A DNA stretch of 59,001 bases. It comes from a virus. Location: positions 1 to 59,001 of the IMG/VR virus record IMGVR_UViG_3300011114_000654; one strand, written 5' to 3'. How positions within the stretch are numbered: the stretch's first letter is position 1; the number at the start of each line of letters is the position of its first letter. Positions 25,731-35,261 of the stretch are shown piece by piece. Position numbers and translations under genes: made by a program. The notes beneath the pieces are model-generated. The model worked only from the letters and a program-made list of their open reading frames with translations, made no database searches and had not been told where the DNA came from.

Positions 25731-27106
25731 TATCCGTAGAATGCCTTTCCGAAGTTTCGTTGTGTCATAGGTACTTCGCCTTCACGTAATACAGCTTGAC
25801 CACTTATTGGTTCACCAACAAATTCAGGATTACTACGTGCATACATCTTCATGTATCGACCAGTACGTGGGTCTAGGTATGCAACTAAGGCAAGACCATT
25901 ACCGAGGTCTTTAGTAATACGCTTACTAGGATTACGTTCAATCTCTTGCATAGTGGCAATATCAGTAACTTGTTGTATGCCACCGCCAATATTCTGAGGT
26001 TGCGCTCTACCTGCATTCACAATATCTTGTGGTGTTATTGCTGAATCTTGAGGTGTTGGCAAATTGAATGACACATCAGGTGCTTGTTCAATAGTAGTGT
26101 CTAACCCATATCCTAGAGTATTCTCAGGTGTAAATGGTGTATTTGTTGGCTGAGATGGTTGACCAGGGGTCTTCTTTCCACGAGTACGCATACGCTGTAA
26201 CTCAGGTTCTAACAACGCAAGTACTGAGCCAATACTTTCCATCTCCTGTTGACGGTTAGCCCTAGCAATAGCATCCTCTTGCATCTTCTGATTACGCTCA
26301 AGGTTCATCTGGTTCAACGCCATTTGAGATGCTTGCAGATTCATCCCTTGACCAGCCTGTAGTTCAGCAGCAGCCTGAGCATCTCGGTTAGCAAGTAGGT
26401 TAGCAGCCATATTCAACATCTCAGGACGTTGCTGTAGTTGCTGTTGAATAATAGCGTTATTAAGGTCAGCGGAACGCCCACTTTGTGCTGCAAGGTTAGC
26501 CTGTTCTACACCAGCCTGAATACCACCACCTACACCTCTTGCGGCTAAGTTCTGTTGCATAGCAGCCTCAGACGCAGCACCAATTGCACGATTTCTAGAT
26601 TCACCAGCACCATAGATAGGAGCAAGTTGACGGCTTGATATACCTTGGGTCAACATATCTAGCAGGTCACTCTGGGTCTTCTCATACTGAGGACGAATCT
26701 GTTGACGTAGTTCTGTAGCATCACGCATCTGCTGTGACGCAAAGTTCTTTTGACCTTCAATCATATTAGCGTTCATAGCCTGAGCCGCTAACTTCTTCTC
26801 ATCATATACAGGTTTACGTGGGTTCATCATTCGATTGAAGTTGATGCCACCTGTCAGGTCGTTGAATGTTTTGATAGCACCATATGCAGGTACTGCCGCC
26901 CTAAGGTAAGTATCAGCACCTGCCTCAAGCCCACCTTTAATGTCACCCTTAAGTGCTTTCTGACCAGCATTCAGATAGCCCATAGTGGTATTGGCGTTAT
27001 CAATACCTCCCATTCCACCAATACTATTAATATCCTTAGCCCACTGAGGGTTTTGCTTAGACATACGACCGAACCAAGCGAATGGATTTGCTGCGTTATT
27101 TGCCAT
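25730..27106 (-). CDS. Internal virion protein-like, 458 aa
   Basis: Ala/Gln/Met-rich, largely helical protein (QNLAARGVGGGIQAGVEQAN and QQQLQQRPEMLNMAANLLA). A short N-terminal segment containing AAVPAYGAIKTFNDLTGG could associate with membranes. The composition is typical of podovirus ejection proteins such as T7 gp14-type cores. It is coupled (TAATG) to the next gene and precedes the 3010-aa protein. Assignment by composition and gene order. Confidence 0.6.
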   Translation of the reverse strand: MANNAANPFAWFGRMSKQNPQWAKDINSIGGMGGIDNANTTMGYLNAGQKALKGDIKGGLEAGADTYLRAAVPAYGAIKTFNDLTGGINFNRMMNPRKPVYDEKKLAAQAMNANMIEGQKNFASQQMRDATELRQQIRPQYEKTQSDLLDMLTQGISSRQLAPIYGAGESRNRAIGAASEAAMQQNLAARGVGGGIQAGVEQANLAAQSGRSADLNNAIIQQQLQQRPEMLNMAANLLANRDAQAAAELQAGQGMNLQASQMALNQMNLERNQKMQEDAIARANRQQEMESIGSVLALLEPELQRMRTRGKKTPGQPSQPTNTPFTPENTLGYGLDTTIEQAPDVSFNLPTPQDSAITPQDIVNAGRAQPQNIGGGIQQVTDIATMQEIERNPSKRITKDLGNGLALVAYLDPRTGRYMKMYARSNPEFVGEPISGQAVLREGEVPMTQRNFGKAFYG

Positions 27107-27185
27107 TATTTTGTACCGTCATTCGCCTATTTCCTTGTGCGAATCCTTCGTTCAATCTATTCCTGCATTATACATAGGTCTATAC

Positions 27186-27635
27186 CTAAGAGAAACTTAG
27201 CACCTGCCAACCCGGACTTGTGCCATCACTACACGCAATAAACGAACAACAAGTATGCGTGTTCTTCAATATGGTGAAGTGAGAAGGTCTCCATAACGTG
27301 TCGCCAGTCTGTACTGCAATACTCACTTCACGAGTACCTGAATCAACCTTTGCCAACCACACAATACGACCTATACAAGAGTTAGCAGGTGGCATCGTAA
27401 CTGCAATGTCATTACTAGTGCAATCACACCTCAGAACGTATGGAGCGTTATCAAGAGTAATCGTAGATGCAGTTGTAGTCGTAATCGTAACTTCAGCTGC
27501 AACTGCTTTAGGACGTTCGTTATATGTACTGAAGTCTCCTTCAATAACTAACGCACTACCACCCGGCAATACTGTTACTACTGGTACACCTTGGTCACCA
27601 GGGGGAACTACTGGGGCTGGTGTAGGAATACTCAT
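27186..27635 (-). CDS. Small tail/structural protein, 149 aa
   Basis: A Pro-rich N-terminus (residues 1-30, TPAPVVPPGDQG) leads into a Thr/Val-rich beta-structured domain (TITTTTASTITLDNAPYVLRC) ending GWQVLSFS, as in small tail decoration or fibre-tip domains. It starts in a TAATG overlap with the 1328-aa tail protein gene, so the two are probably partners. Function not otherwise recognised. Confidence 0.55.
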   Translation of the reverse strand: MSIPTPAPVVPPGDQGVPVVTVLPGGSALVIEGDFSTYNERPKAVAAEVTITTTTASTITLDNAPYVLRCDCTSNDIAVTMPPANSCIGRIVWLAKVDSGTREVSIAVQTGDTLWRPSHFTILKNTHTCCSFIACSDGTSPGWQVLSFS

Positions 27636-30600
27636 TATCTATGCCTCTGTATTCCACTCTCAACCATATGGATATGTACCGCATATAGTCTAAATGGATA
27701 ATCTAACTCAGTACCAGATAAACCAATCTGGAAGTTCACACCAATGACATCTCTATTCAATCCACGTATAGCCCTAGATGAGTTACCAGTAATAGTGTAA
27801 TTACCAGTGGTCTGTACACCAACCTCATTCTGTACAACCCAACTAACAGTTGAACCGCCAGACGTATCACCAATAGCGTGTAGGTCTATCTGGCTAGGAC
27901 GATTCTTTGAATAGTATGAAATACCATCTGAATACGCCTGACCAAAAGCTCGTGTTAATACTTCCCAGTCAATCTCTCCAAGTAAACAGAACTCAGGAAC
28001 AGTTCCACCAGTAAACGTATAAGCCGGACCACTAACAGACGCACTAAGTTGAACACTATTGTTTGTCACCGTCTTCACGTACATAGTCGTATCAACAGTA
28101 AGCCCACCACCAGCCTTCACAATAGTCACAGGGTCATTTGCATTTAGACCTGTAGTATTCGTAGTGCCTGAGAATGTTAGTGTAGTAGTGCCAGCACCAC
28201 CATTAGGCTTGTATCTATATGGGCTATCGTAGAAATTATTCAACACATATATCTGACCGTCATATCCACCAACATAAAGGATACTTCTGTCATTTGTCGT
28301 ATCTATAGATACACCGCCAGTCATAACTGATGGCGCACTAAATGCAACCCACCCTGAATAGCGTGTATCCCACACATATGCTTGCACGTTACTGCGGTAG
28401 TCAACGGTATCAGTCTTATATGCCCTTGGAGCAAACAAGAATAGCTTCTTGTCGTGCATAGCCATAAAGGATTTTGCGTACTGCTCAGATGTTATATAGT
28501 TGTCACTATCAATCTGAACCCTATACTTACTGATTGACATCAAGCCATCAAGCGCAACAGACTTAGGGATAACCTGAGTGCCAGCAAACTGAACAACACC
28601 ACTTGTGTTCAAATACCAAGGTTGACCAAGTATGTTTGCAAGACCTCTTGGTGCAAGCAAACCAATACCAGGCTCACGTAGGAATGCCTGTATTGAATAG
28701 TTTGTTGGGTCAAAACCTGTAACCGGATAAACAGTATTCTCTCGGAAGACCAGAAGTACAGCTGTTGTACTATTGTTCTTGGACATCATATCGCCGTGGT
28801 ACGACAACATATTCACGATGTACTCTTTGTCATCTTTCGAGGAAACATCAAACGATGCACCCTTGATTGCTATCTTAGGGTCAGTAGGAAGCGGAACGTG
28901 GGTAGTATTGATTGTGTACTCGTTGTCTGAATCAAACTGCCAAGATACCCATAAAGAGTTATTCTTACTTACCCACAAACGATTCTGGTGAACTGATATA
29001 GCAGTAGCACCAGTAGGGAAGTAATCCTGACCAGACTCGTACACATCACCCTGTGAACCCTTTGGTCCATCATCTAAAACAGCAGATTCAGCAACATTAT
29101 CAACAAGTGTAATGCCACCCGTCGTACTAAGCAGTGTGAGGTTTACACCATTGATGGTATTGTCACTAAGCTTCAAAGAACCAAGACAACGATACAACCC
29201 ATCAGTAAATGCCGTACTAGAACGATAAATAATAAGGTGCGTATAACCTGCGCTAGTAAGTGTTTCGTTAGCAGGGTTCAGCATAATCTGATTAGCACTA
29301 AGTGCCTCAGTAGCAGTTATCTGCTCACTTGCACCAGAGAGTTCACTCTCAAAGCCTTTAGCATATACAGTTGAAGCAGCAGTACCAACCCCCGGTATAT
29401 ATGGTGCAGATGCACCATCCTCTGGATACCATCTTGAGAACCTATAGGTGTACTTGATATCAGCAGACAAGTTGCCATTTACAACAATGTCACCGATATA
29501 CATGAAGTCTTCACCATCAACTAAGTCTTGAATGTCAGTCTCACAACGGAGATACATCTGACGTACAGCACTAATACGGGAGTCAGTAAATCCTCTTACA
29601 CTCCACGTCATGTAGCCTGTCTTCTCGTTGATAGTGCCGTAACCACCCCACTCGATGGCAGCACCACTTTGCTGTAAACCTATCCTAAGGTTAGGTGCTA
29701 TATCCCTAATCTTCTCAGGTAGCTGCATACGCATACTAACACTGTCGTACTTACTCCAGTCTTTTGCCGTTGCGAAAGAGAACTTTACAGCACAACCTTT
29801 AAGGAGTCCTGCGTACCCAGCGACATTAGTATTGTTCTGATAAACCTTGACCTTTACGAGTCCTGTAATAGGGTCAGCAGCATCAGTACTATCTGTATTG
29901 AATCTAGGACTTACAGCGTGTAGGTTTACGTTCGTTACGTAGATACCTTTTTGACTACCATCCTTTGCGTTTACGTTCTGTATCAATATCTGGAAAGATG
30001 TAATCTGGTCTCTGAAGGGACGGAAGTCAGCGAGTAGATTAGCCTTAATCCAGTCAGTGCCTGACCTAGCAATAGGAGGTGCAACAATAGCAGATGCATA
30101 AGCACCTTGAATAGCAACACCATTCTTATAAGCTTGTAAGGATATCTTGATGGACTGACCGGTAACACTATTCTGAGTGTCTACGTTGATAGCCCATAGG
30201 CTAAGGAGGTACATACCTGCACCTTGAATAGTATGGTAACTATTGCTTCCTGTAGCAGTGAATGTATATGCAGCACCACCTTGTGAAACTATCGATACCG
30301 TAAACGTGTTGACCGTAGGTACAGTCAATACCCACGCAGGAGTATTAGCAGGAATTCCTACAGTACCCATAAAGAGTATCTGTTGACCAACCTTTAGGTT
30401 ATGGCTTGCACTAGTTACTATAGACGTTGATGCAACAGTACAGGTGATTGCTGTTGAACTATCATTTTGGTTAGTAAAGTTCAGTTGCTCATCAGGAACG
30501 TTGATGTACTGTAAAGAGTGAGTTCCACTACCAGCACTACCTGCACTAATAGCAGTCCCACTAACTGTAGCCGACACTTGTATGATTGATGAAGACGGAG

Positions 30601-31621
30601 TCCCTACAACATAATATGTTGTATTGACAGCAAAGTTAGTTGGTAATGTCCCAGCAGTTGCAATCTGAATTGGTGTATCAACAGCAGGGATAGGATTGAA
30701 AGTTCCACCAATATTAGCACTGCCATTCGTAAATGTAATTGGAGTACTCGTATAAGGAACATTCTGGTAGATGCCATCATCAGTACCAGCAATCTCAATC
30801 ATACGAGTTGCCCCTTGACCTAGAGGGGAAACAATCTCAGAAGTAACACCAGATGGGAAGTTGCCAGCAGTGACAGTAAGTGGGATAGCCTTACGCTGGG
30901 GGTCACCAGAATACTTGAGCCAAGCTGCAGCAGATGTTGGCATAGCACCTGTACTACCAGCAGTAAAGTTCCAGTCAGAGATAAGGGTTGTTATTCCACC
31001 AGCTCTAAGTATTGGTCCAACAGCACTATCAACAAACGTATGTTTGTTAGTAGTAGGAACACCATACTCAACAAACGCATATGCTCTAGCAGATGGCTTG
31101 AGGTTAGGGAACCCAGTAATAGTAGGGACTATCTCAATAGTTGAACCATCAGTACGGAATAACCCAATAGGTGATTCAGTTCCATCTGACTTACGCCCTG
31201 GAACACCATAGACGTACTTGCCATAAGCAACCATTCTGACGTTAGGGCTATACAACGTATCAAAGGCACTATTAGTTGTTAGGTTCGTATACGAATTAGT
31301 AGTCGTATTGAATAGACGGACATCACCAGCAGACGAGTAAACAAAGTTGCTTGTAACACCAGATGAACCCTTGATAGGAACCATCTCATACACGCCGTTA
31401 GCGTCACTACCAGCACCATTAAGTTCAGTAGGCTGTAGTAACCCCTGCCAGCCATTACGTAGTACAAGAGAACCACCATCAAGTTGCAGGTTACTTATGG
31501 TTTCAGCGTAGCCCGTTTCAAGCTTATTCGGGTCGTTATAGGTATCAACACCACGCCATACTTTGTCACCAACAATAAACGGCTGGGCTGAATCAGTAAC
31601 CATACGTGTTGTATCTGCCAT
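27635..31621 (-). CDS. Large tail protein, nozzle-like, 1328 aa
   Basis: The N-terminus (GVDTYNDPNKLETGYAETISNLQLDGGSLVLRNGWQ, quoted in parts: residues 24-58) has the 'observed mean, then R-x-G-W' pattern seen in podovirus nozzle or tail tube-like proteins of beta-propeller type. Residues 330-460 contain inserted Ser/Thr-rich beta domains. The C-terminal third has repeated YVGGYDGQIYVLNN-like strands. Gene order (after adaptors and spikes, before internal virion proteins) supports a distal tail-tube or nozzle role. No catalytic motif. Confidence 0.6.
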   Translation of the reverse strand: MADTTRMVTDSAQPFIVGDKVWRGVDTYNDPNKLETGYAETISNLQLDGGSLVLRNGWQGLLQPTELNGAGSDANGVYEMVPIKGSSGVTSNFVYSSAGDVRLFNTTTNSYTNLTTNSAFDTLYSPNVRMVAYGKYVYGVPGRKSDGTESPIGLFRTDGSTIEIVPTITGFPNLKPSARAYAFVEYGVPTTNKHTFVDSAVGPILRAGGITTLISDWNFTAGSTGAMPTSAAAWLKYSGDPQRKAIPLTVTAGNFPSGVTSEIVSPLGQGATRMIEIAGTDDGIYQNVPYTSTPITFTNGSANIGGTFNPIPAVDTPIQIATAGTLPTNFAVNTTYYVVGTPSSSIIQVSATVSGTAISAGSAGSGTHSLQYINVPDEQLNFTNQNDSSTAITCTVASTSIVTSASHNLKVGQQILFMGTVGIPANTPAWVLTVPTVNTFTVSIVSQGGAAYTFTATGSNSYHTIQGAGMYLLSLWAINVDTQNSVTGQSIKISLQAYKNGVAIQGAYASAIVAPPIARSGTDWIKANLLADFRPFRDQITSFQILIQNVNAKDGSQKGIYVTNVNLHAVSPRFNTDSTDAADPITGLVKVKVYQNNTNVAGYAGLLKGCAVKFSFATAKDWSKYDSVSMRMQLPEKIRDIAPNLRIGLQQSGAAIEWGGYGTINEKTGYMTWSVRGFTDSRISAVRQMYLRCETDIQDLVDGEDFMYIGDIVVNGNLSADIKYTYRFSRWYPEDGASAPYIPGVGTAASTVYAKGFESELSGASEQITATEALSANQIMLNPANETLTSAGYTHLIIYRSSTAFTDGLYRCLGSLKLSDNTINGVNLTLLSTTGGITLVDNVAESAVLDDGPKGSQGDVYESGQDYFPTGATAISVHQNRLWVSKNNSLWVSWQFDSDNEYTINTTHVPLPTDPKIAIKGASFDVSSKDDKEYIVNMLSYHGDMMSKNNSTTAVLLVFRENTVYPVTGFDPTNYSIQAFLREPGIGLLAPRGLANILGQPWYLNTSGVVQFAGTQVIPKSVALDGLMSISKYRVQIDSDNYITSEQYAKSFMAMHDKKLFLFAPRAYKTDTVDYRSNVQAYVWDTRYSGWVAFSAPSVMTGGVSIDTTNDRSILYVGGYDGQIYVLNNFYDSPYRYKPNGGAGTTTLTFSGTTNTTGLNANDPVTIVKAGGGLTVDTTMYVKTVTNNSVQLSASVSGPAYTFTGGTVPEFCLLGEIDWEVLTRAFGQAYSDGISYYSKNRPSQIDLHAIGDTSGGSTVSWVVQNEVGVQTTGNYTITGNSSRAIRGLNRDVIGVNFQIGLSGTELDYPFRLYAVHIHMVESGIQRHR

Positions 31622-32370
31622 TAGTCACACCCTTTGCGTTTCCAACCGTTTGATATCGTTGGCACGTACTTGATAGTAGTAGTTGCATTTGCATATCGCA
31701 ACATTAGTGGACCCAGAGGGAATGCAAAGCCTACAGTCCCGTAGGTATGGCATCCGTTATCGTTACGACGTATCCACGTCTGCTCAGTTGTTGCAGGCAC
31801 AAATACGTTACCAGCAGCAAGCCTTAGACAAGGGATGAATACACCACTACGGAATGAGCCAGCAGGTAGGTCATCTACAGGGTCAAACAGGTAGTCAGGA
31901 CACTCACAAACTGTATAACCTATGTCTAGGTCAACAGATGCACTCCCTGAAAGTGTAATACTTGCTTCGACTACACCACCAACAATAGGAGTGCTATCAA
32001 CTGTAGCCGTACCATTCAAGGCTAACGCAAAGTTGATTATAGGTAGAGTATCTACAGAAGCCCTACCACTTAAAGTAAGTGACTGTACAAACCTAGGTTG
32101 TAGGGTAGATGTTGCAAATCCACTAAGAGATACTGAACGTATCTGAGCAGGTGTAACGTTAGTTTCTGCACGTCCCGATAAAGATATCGTAGCGAAGACA
32201 GGTAAAGTTACAGACGCTTGACCAGAGAGACTAAAGTTAGAAGGAGGGACAATGATTGGTGGTTCAATCGTAATGACTGCATCACCACCACCACCTTGAC
32301 CAAAGTCAATTGGAGCAGGTACTGGCACTGGAACAGGAGGTAGTCCACCACCCTCTTCTTCTGTAGGCAT
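31621..32370 (-). CDS. Tail-associated repeat protein, 249 aa
   Basis: After a Pro/Gly-rich start (residues 1-40) there are six copies of a roughly 20-residue unit with the core L-S/N-G-x-A-x-V (LSGQASV, LSGRAET, LSGFATS, LSGRASV, LNGTATV, LSGSASV). A C-terminal domain follows with paired cysteines (CECPDYLFDP, CLRLA). Beta-repeat stalk plus globular tip is a plausible fibre architecture. It overlaps the nozzle-like gene start (TAATG). Confidence 0.6.
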   Translation of the reverse strand: MPTEEEGGGLPPVPVPVPAPIDFGQGGGGDAVITIEPPIIVPPSNFSLSGQASVTLPVFATISLSGRAETNVTPAQIRSVSLSGFATSTLQPRFVQSLTLSGRASVDTLPIINFALALNGTATVDSTPIVGGVVEASITLSGSASVDLDIGYTVCECPDYLFDPVDDLPAGSFRSGVFIPCLRLAAGNVFVPATTEQTWIRRNDNGCHTYGTVGFAFPLGPLMLRYANATTTIKYVPTISNGWKRKGCD

Positions 32371-32373
32371 CTA

Positions 32374-32763
32374 TTAATCCATAGATATAGTAATTCCAGC
32401 AATGTTGAACTGTAGGGACTGACCAGAAGTTACAGTGACAACACTATCAAAATTACCGTATAGCAGACAAGTGCCAGCTGAAGCAGCAGTATAAAAACCC
32501 ACACCATAAACAGAAGTAGAACCCCAACCTGAGTTAGTGAATGTAATAGCCCCTGTATTAGTAACTGCACTACCACTGGTTGATGCTCCAAAAGCAATAG
32601 CCTGACGGGAACTACCACTCATTTCAGTTTGTGCTGAGTCACTACCAGCAGCACTTAGAATGCCAATGTAGGTAACCTGACCAGCAGTATACGAAGTTCC
32701 ATTCAATATAAGATTAATCAACGCACTCTCAAGAGTGTTCGTCATAGCAGTTGTTGTAGGCAT
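32374..32763 (-). CDS. Tail fibre-like protein, 129 aa
   Basis: Matches the pattern of short phage tail fibre proteins (Gp80-like): NTLESALINLILNGTSYTAGQVTYIGILS at the N-terminus, ITFTNSGWGSTSVYGVGFY in the middle and a beta-rich end. Such proteins form small trimeric domains in fibres or baseplates. It lies between the spike module and the repeat protein with 3-10 nt gaps, so it is in the late operon. Confidence 0.7.
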   Translation of the reverse strand: MPTTTAMTNTLESALINLILNGTSYTAGQVTYIGILSAAGSDSAQTEMSGSSRQAIAFGASTSGSAVTNTGAITFTNSGWGSTSVYGVGFYTAASAGTCLLYGNFDSVVTVTSGQSLQFNIAGITISMD

Positions 32764-32773
32764 CTCTTATTCC

Positions 32774-34774
32774 TTAATTCGGGTCTATACCACTTACGTT
32801 GGATGATACCGCAGTCGTTGTAACCGATGCAGTCCAAGCGTCAGTCGTATCATCTTCCTTCTTTACAACCATCTGGGAACTACCGACGTTCACCTTGTTA
32901 CGTATAGCACGTAACGCTGAACGTACAGTACGCTCCTCAGCAGTACCAGCATTCAAACCACTACCAAGGTCTCGTGCAAGCATCTCATCAGCCATAGCAT
33001 TCGTCTGAAGCTTTTCGCCAAACGAACCACTTGCAGTATGACCAACACGCTGTTCATCCCATACACCATCGATAATGTTGTCAGGACTTGCTACAGTAGC
33101 AACTGAGCCAGCAATATTACCTGTTACGTTACCAGCAACACCACCTACGGTTCCTACTACGTTACCAGTAACACTTCCTACTGAACCTGTTGTATTGAAC
33201 GTCTGGGATGTGGAAAGTGAATAGCCAGTTTTGTCTTGTATGAACGCACCTATAGAACCAATATTATTATGTGTTGATGCTGTTGCATCAAGAACTGCTT
33301 GTGCAGTTTGTGCAGCGGTTAGTCCACCACTAGATAACTTGATGCTCATTACAGCACCATTAGTGCCAGAGGCTCCTCTAACAACTACGGTTACATCATC
33401 TGCTCCTGCTTGTAATGCTGCATCGGGAATGTCCAATCTATAGACACCGGGCATATCAACTGCGTCAACCTCGGCAAAGCCGCCTGCTGTCCACGCCTGA
33501 GCGATTGTGCGGGCTACCAGCGGAATGCTGACAGAGGCTGTGCGTGTGCGGTTGTAGCGAGCTGTGAGACCAGAGGTTGAGGCGGTGAGACCTGTCGCAC
33601 CGAGGTAGAGTTCGATGCTTTGTGACGTAGAGCCGGGAGCGATTGTGATGGTTGATGCGTTGCGCTCGGTTGGATTGTATTGACCCGCTATTGTTGCGGT
33701 TGTGTTGTTGTACGAACCAATGTTCGGAGTACCTCCCGCCCAAGCGTCTCCGTAGAAGTCAGTAGCCGGAGTGCCAGTCGATGAACCGGTAGCGTAGGAA
33801 TAGAGTCCGTTCGCGCTAAACCAGTCGTATTGTGTCATCCCCCATAAACGCCAAATACCTGTATTGAATGGGATATAGGCATTCGCAAAGTTGTTTGATT
33901 GGACTATTGCAGCAGCAAGGCTAAAACTATTTGCCACGTTATTAGTAACAGTACAGTTTGCTGTTCCTGACGTAACATTTATAGGTTGTGCTGGACCAGT
34001 TACATTATTTCTTATCGTAACTAAAGATTTACCTGCACTTTGACCAAAACTAATACCAATACCTGTGTTATTCCAAAAGTTGAATGTAGTCCCTTGATAT
34101 GTTGCATTTGCACCACTTATCAAAAAGACATGATTTGTGCTACCTACACCAACGCATCTATCAACAGTCAATCCGTAAACGTAATCTTGTGTTGCTGGGC
34201 TATTTTTACCAATACTTCCATCGATATATACGTTGGCATTTCCAAAACCTATAAAATGACATTGTTGGATAAGATAATTTTTAGTAAGTCCATTTGTTGT
34301 AGTGTCGGTAACCTGAATAGCACCGTCTACACCACAGTTCATAAATAAACATTTACGCCATTTTATTTCTACACAGTTTAGAAGACTAAATAGACCTCTG
34401 TTTGTAGCCGTTTCACATATTAAGTTTTCAAAGTTTAGATAGTCTTTACTTGTCATTACAAACAAATATTGATTGACGTTTGCTGCTCCTGTATCGCTTA
34501 TTAACCTAGTGGTAATCAAGACACGACCGGGTGTAATACCGCTAAACTGTGAAGCGGTCGGATTTCCATAGACAAATGTTGGAGCCGTATAAGTACCGCC
34601 TACCGTAATCTGTGCATTCTGCCTGTAGTCACCGGGAGCGATGTACAGAGTATCACCGGAGCCAATACCAGTAGCACCTAATGCTTTGGCAATGGTTTGC
34701 CACGCTTGACCGGAACCGGAACCTGTACCAGTATTTGAATCGTTACCGTCCGTACGGACATAATAAATCGCCAT
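32774..34774 (-). CDS. Tail spike with parallel beta-helix, 666 aa (copy 2)
   Basis: N-terminus MAIYYVRTDGNDSNTGTGSGSG-QAWQTIAKAL...GDTLYIAPGDY is the DUF1565/pectate-lyase-like entry into a right-handed beta-helix, used by spikes that bind or cut surface polysaccharide. The middle (about 100-330) has Asn/Val ladders. The C-terminus (TERNASTITIAPGSTSQSIEL onward, about residue 370-666) closely matches the second spike at 35262-37103. No catalytic residues can be named. Part of a tandem duplicated module. Confidence 0.75.
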   Translation of the reverse strand: MAIYYVRTDGNDSNTGTGSGSGQAWQTIAKALGATGIGSGDTLYIAPGDYRQNAQITVGGTYTAPTFVYGNPTASQFSGITPGRVLITTRLISDTGAANVNQYLFVMTSKDYLNFENLICETATNRGLFSLLNCVEIKWRKCLFMNCGVDGAIQVTDTTTNGLTKNYLIQQCHFIGFGNANVYIDGSIGKNSPATQDYVYGLTVDRCVGVGSTNHVFLISGANATYQGTTFNFWNNTGIGISFGQSAGKSLVTIRNNVTGPAQPINVTSGTANCTVTNNVANSFSLAAAIVQSNNFANAYIPFNTGIWRLWGMTQYDWFSANGLYSYATGSSTGTPATDFYGDAWAGGTPNIGSYNNTTATIAGQYNPTERNASTITIAPGSTSQSIELYLGATGLTASTSGLTARYNRTRTASVSIPLVARTIAQAWTAGGFAEVDAVDMPGVYRLDIPDAALQAGADDVTVVVRGASGTNGAVMSIKLSSGGLTAAQTAQAVLDATASTHNNIGSIGAFIQDKTGYSLSTSQTFNTTGSVGSVTGNVVGTVGGVAGNVTGNIAGSVATVASPDNIIDGVWDEQRVGHTASGSFGEKLQTNAMADEMLARDLGSGLNAGTAEERTVRSALRAIRNKVNVGSSQMVVKKEDDTTDAWTASVTTTAVSSNVSGIDPN

Positions 34775-34775
34775 A

Positions 34776-35003
34776 TTATTCAGCCGTTCCCGCTACGATT
34801 TCAGCCGCAATGTAGGTCATAAACTGTTGAACCACGTTCAACTGAAACTGTTCATCCTGCTGTACATACCAAGCAAAAACATCCGTTCCATCAGGTCCAA
34901 AGTCTGCAATCTTGCGAAACTGATAATCAAGGATGTCACCCTTGATGTTGTAGTTACCGGGTGAGTTTTCAAGAGCTGTGATGATAATGTCTCGGAAGTT
35001 CAT
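34776..35003 (-). CDS. Small spike-associated protein, 75 aa (copy 2)
   Basis: Paralogue of the 75-aa protein at 37103-37330. Both keep NSPG, GDI.D, FG..GT.VF.W.V.QD.QFQ and the identical C-terminus EIVAGTAE; the rest has diverged. Each copy lies directly upstream of its spike gene. A chaperone or attachment role for the spike is a reasonable inference from this one-to-one pairing. Confidence 0.65.
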   Translation of the reverse strand: MNFRDIIITALENSPGNYNIKGDILDYQFRKIADFGPDGTDVFAWYVQQDEQFQLNVVQQFMTYIAAEIVAGTAE

Positions 35004-35254
35004 TTGCCCACCTTCAAAGCATTCACACCCGTACCCTTGAAAGGCATCGTCAAGAAGCCGAGCGCAGCACTCATCGCAGCAGTAAGACCAGCCGCTACAG
35101 CCTTGCCGCCGTACAGTGCCATCACTGCGCCGAGCTCGGAAATGTCGTGTGCTTCGGATGTGCGGATGCCGTCACCGAACACAGTGCTGAAGGACGCAAC
35201 AAAGGCGATCAAGACAATAATCAGCAACCTACTTATACTTATTTGTTTCATCAT
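35000..35254 (-). CDS. Small membrane protein, 84 aa (copy 2)
   Basis: I chose ATG 35254 because AGGAC stands 6 nt upstream and it clears the upstream spike stop. Residues 1-25 (ISISRLLIIVLIAFVASFSTVF) form a membrane helix or signal anchor. Residues 48-70 (GGKAVAAGLTAAMSAALGFL) form a second, Ala/Gly-rich helix. The last 40 residues are nearly identical to the 40-aa protein at 37327-37449. Holin-like topology is possible. The high GC of this stretch sets it apart from its surroundings. Confidence 0.6.
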   Translation of the reverse strand: MMKQISISRLLIIVLIAFVASFSTVFGDGIRTSEAHDISELGAVMALYGGKAVAAGLTAAMSAALGFLTMPFKGTGVNALKVGK

Positions 35255-35261
35255 ACTTGTC

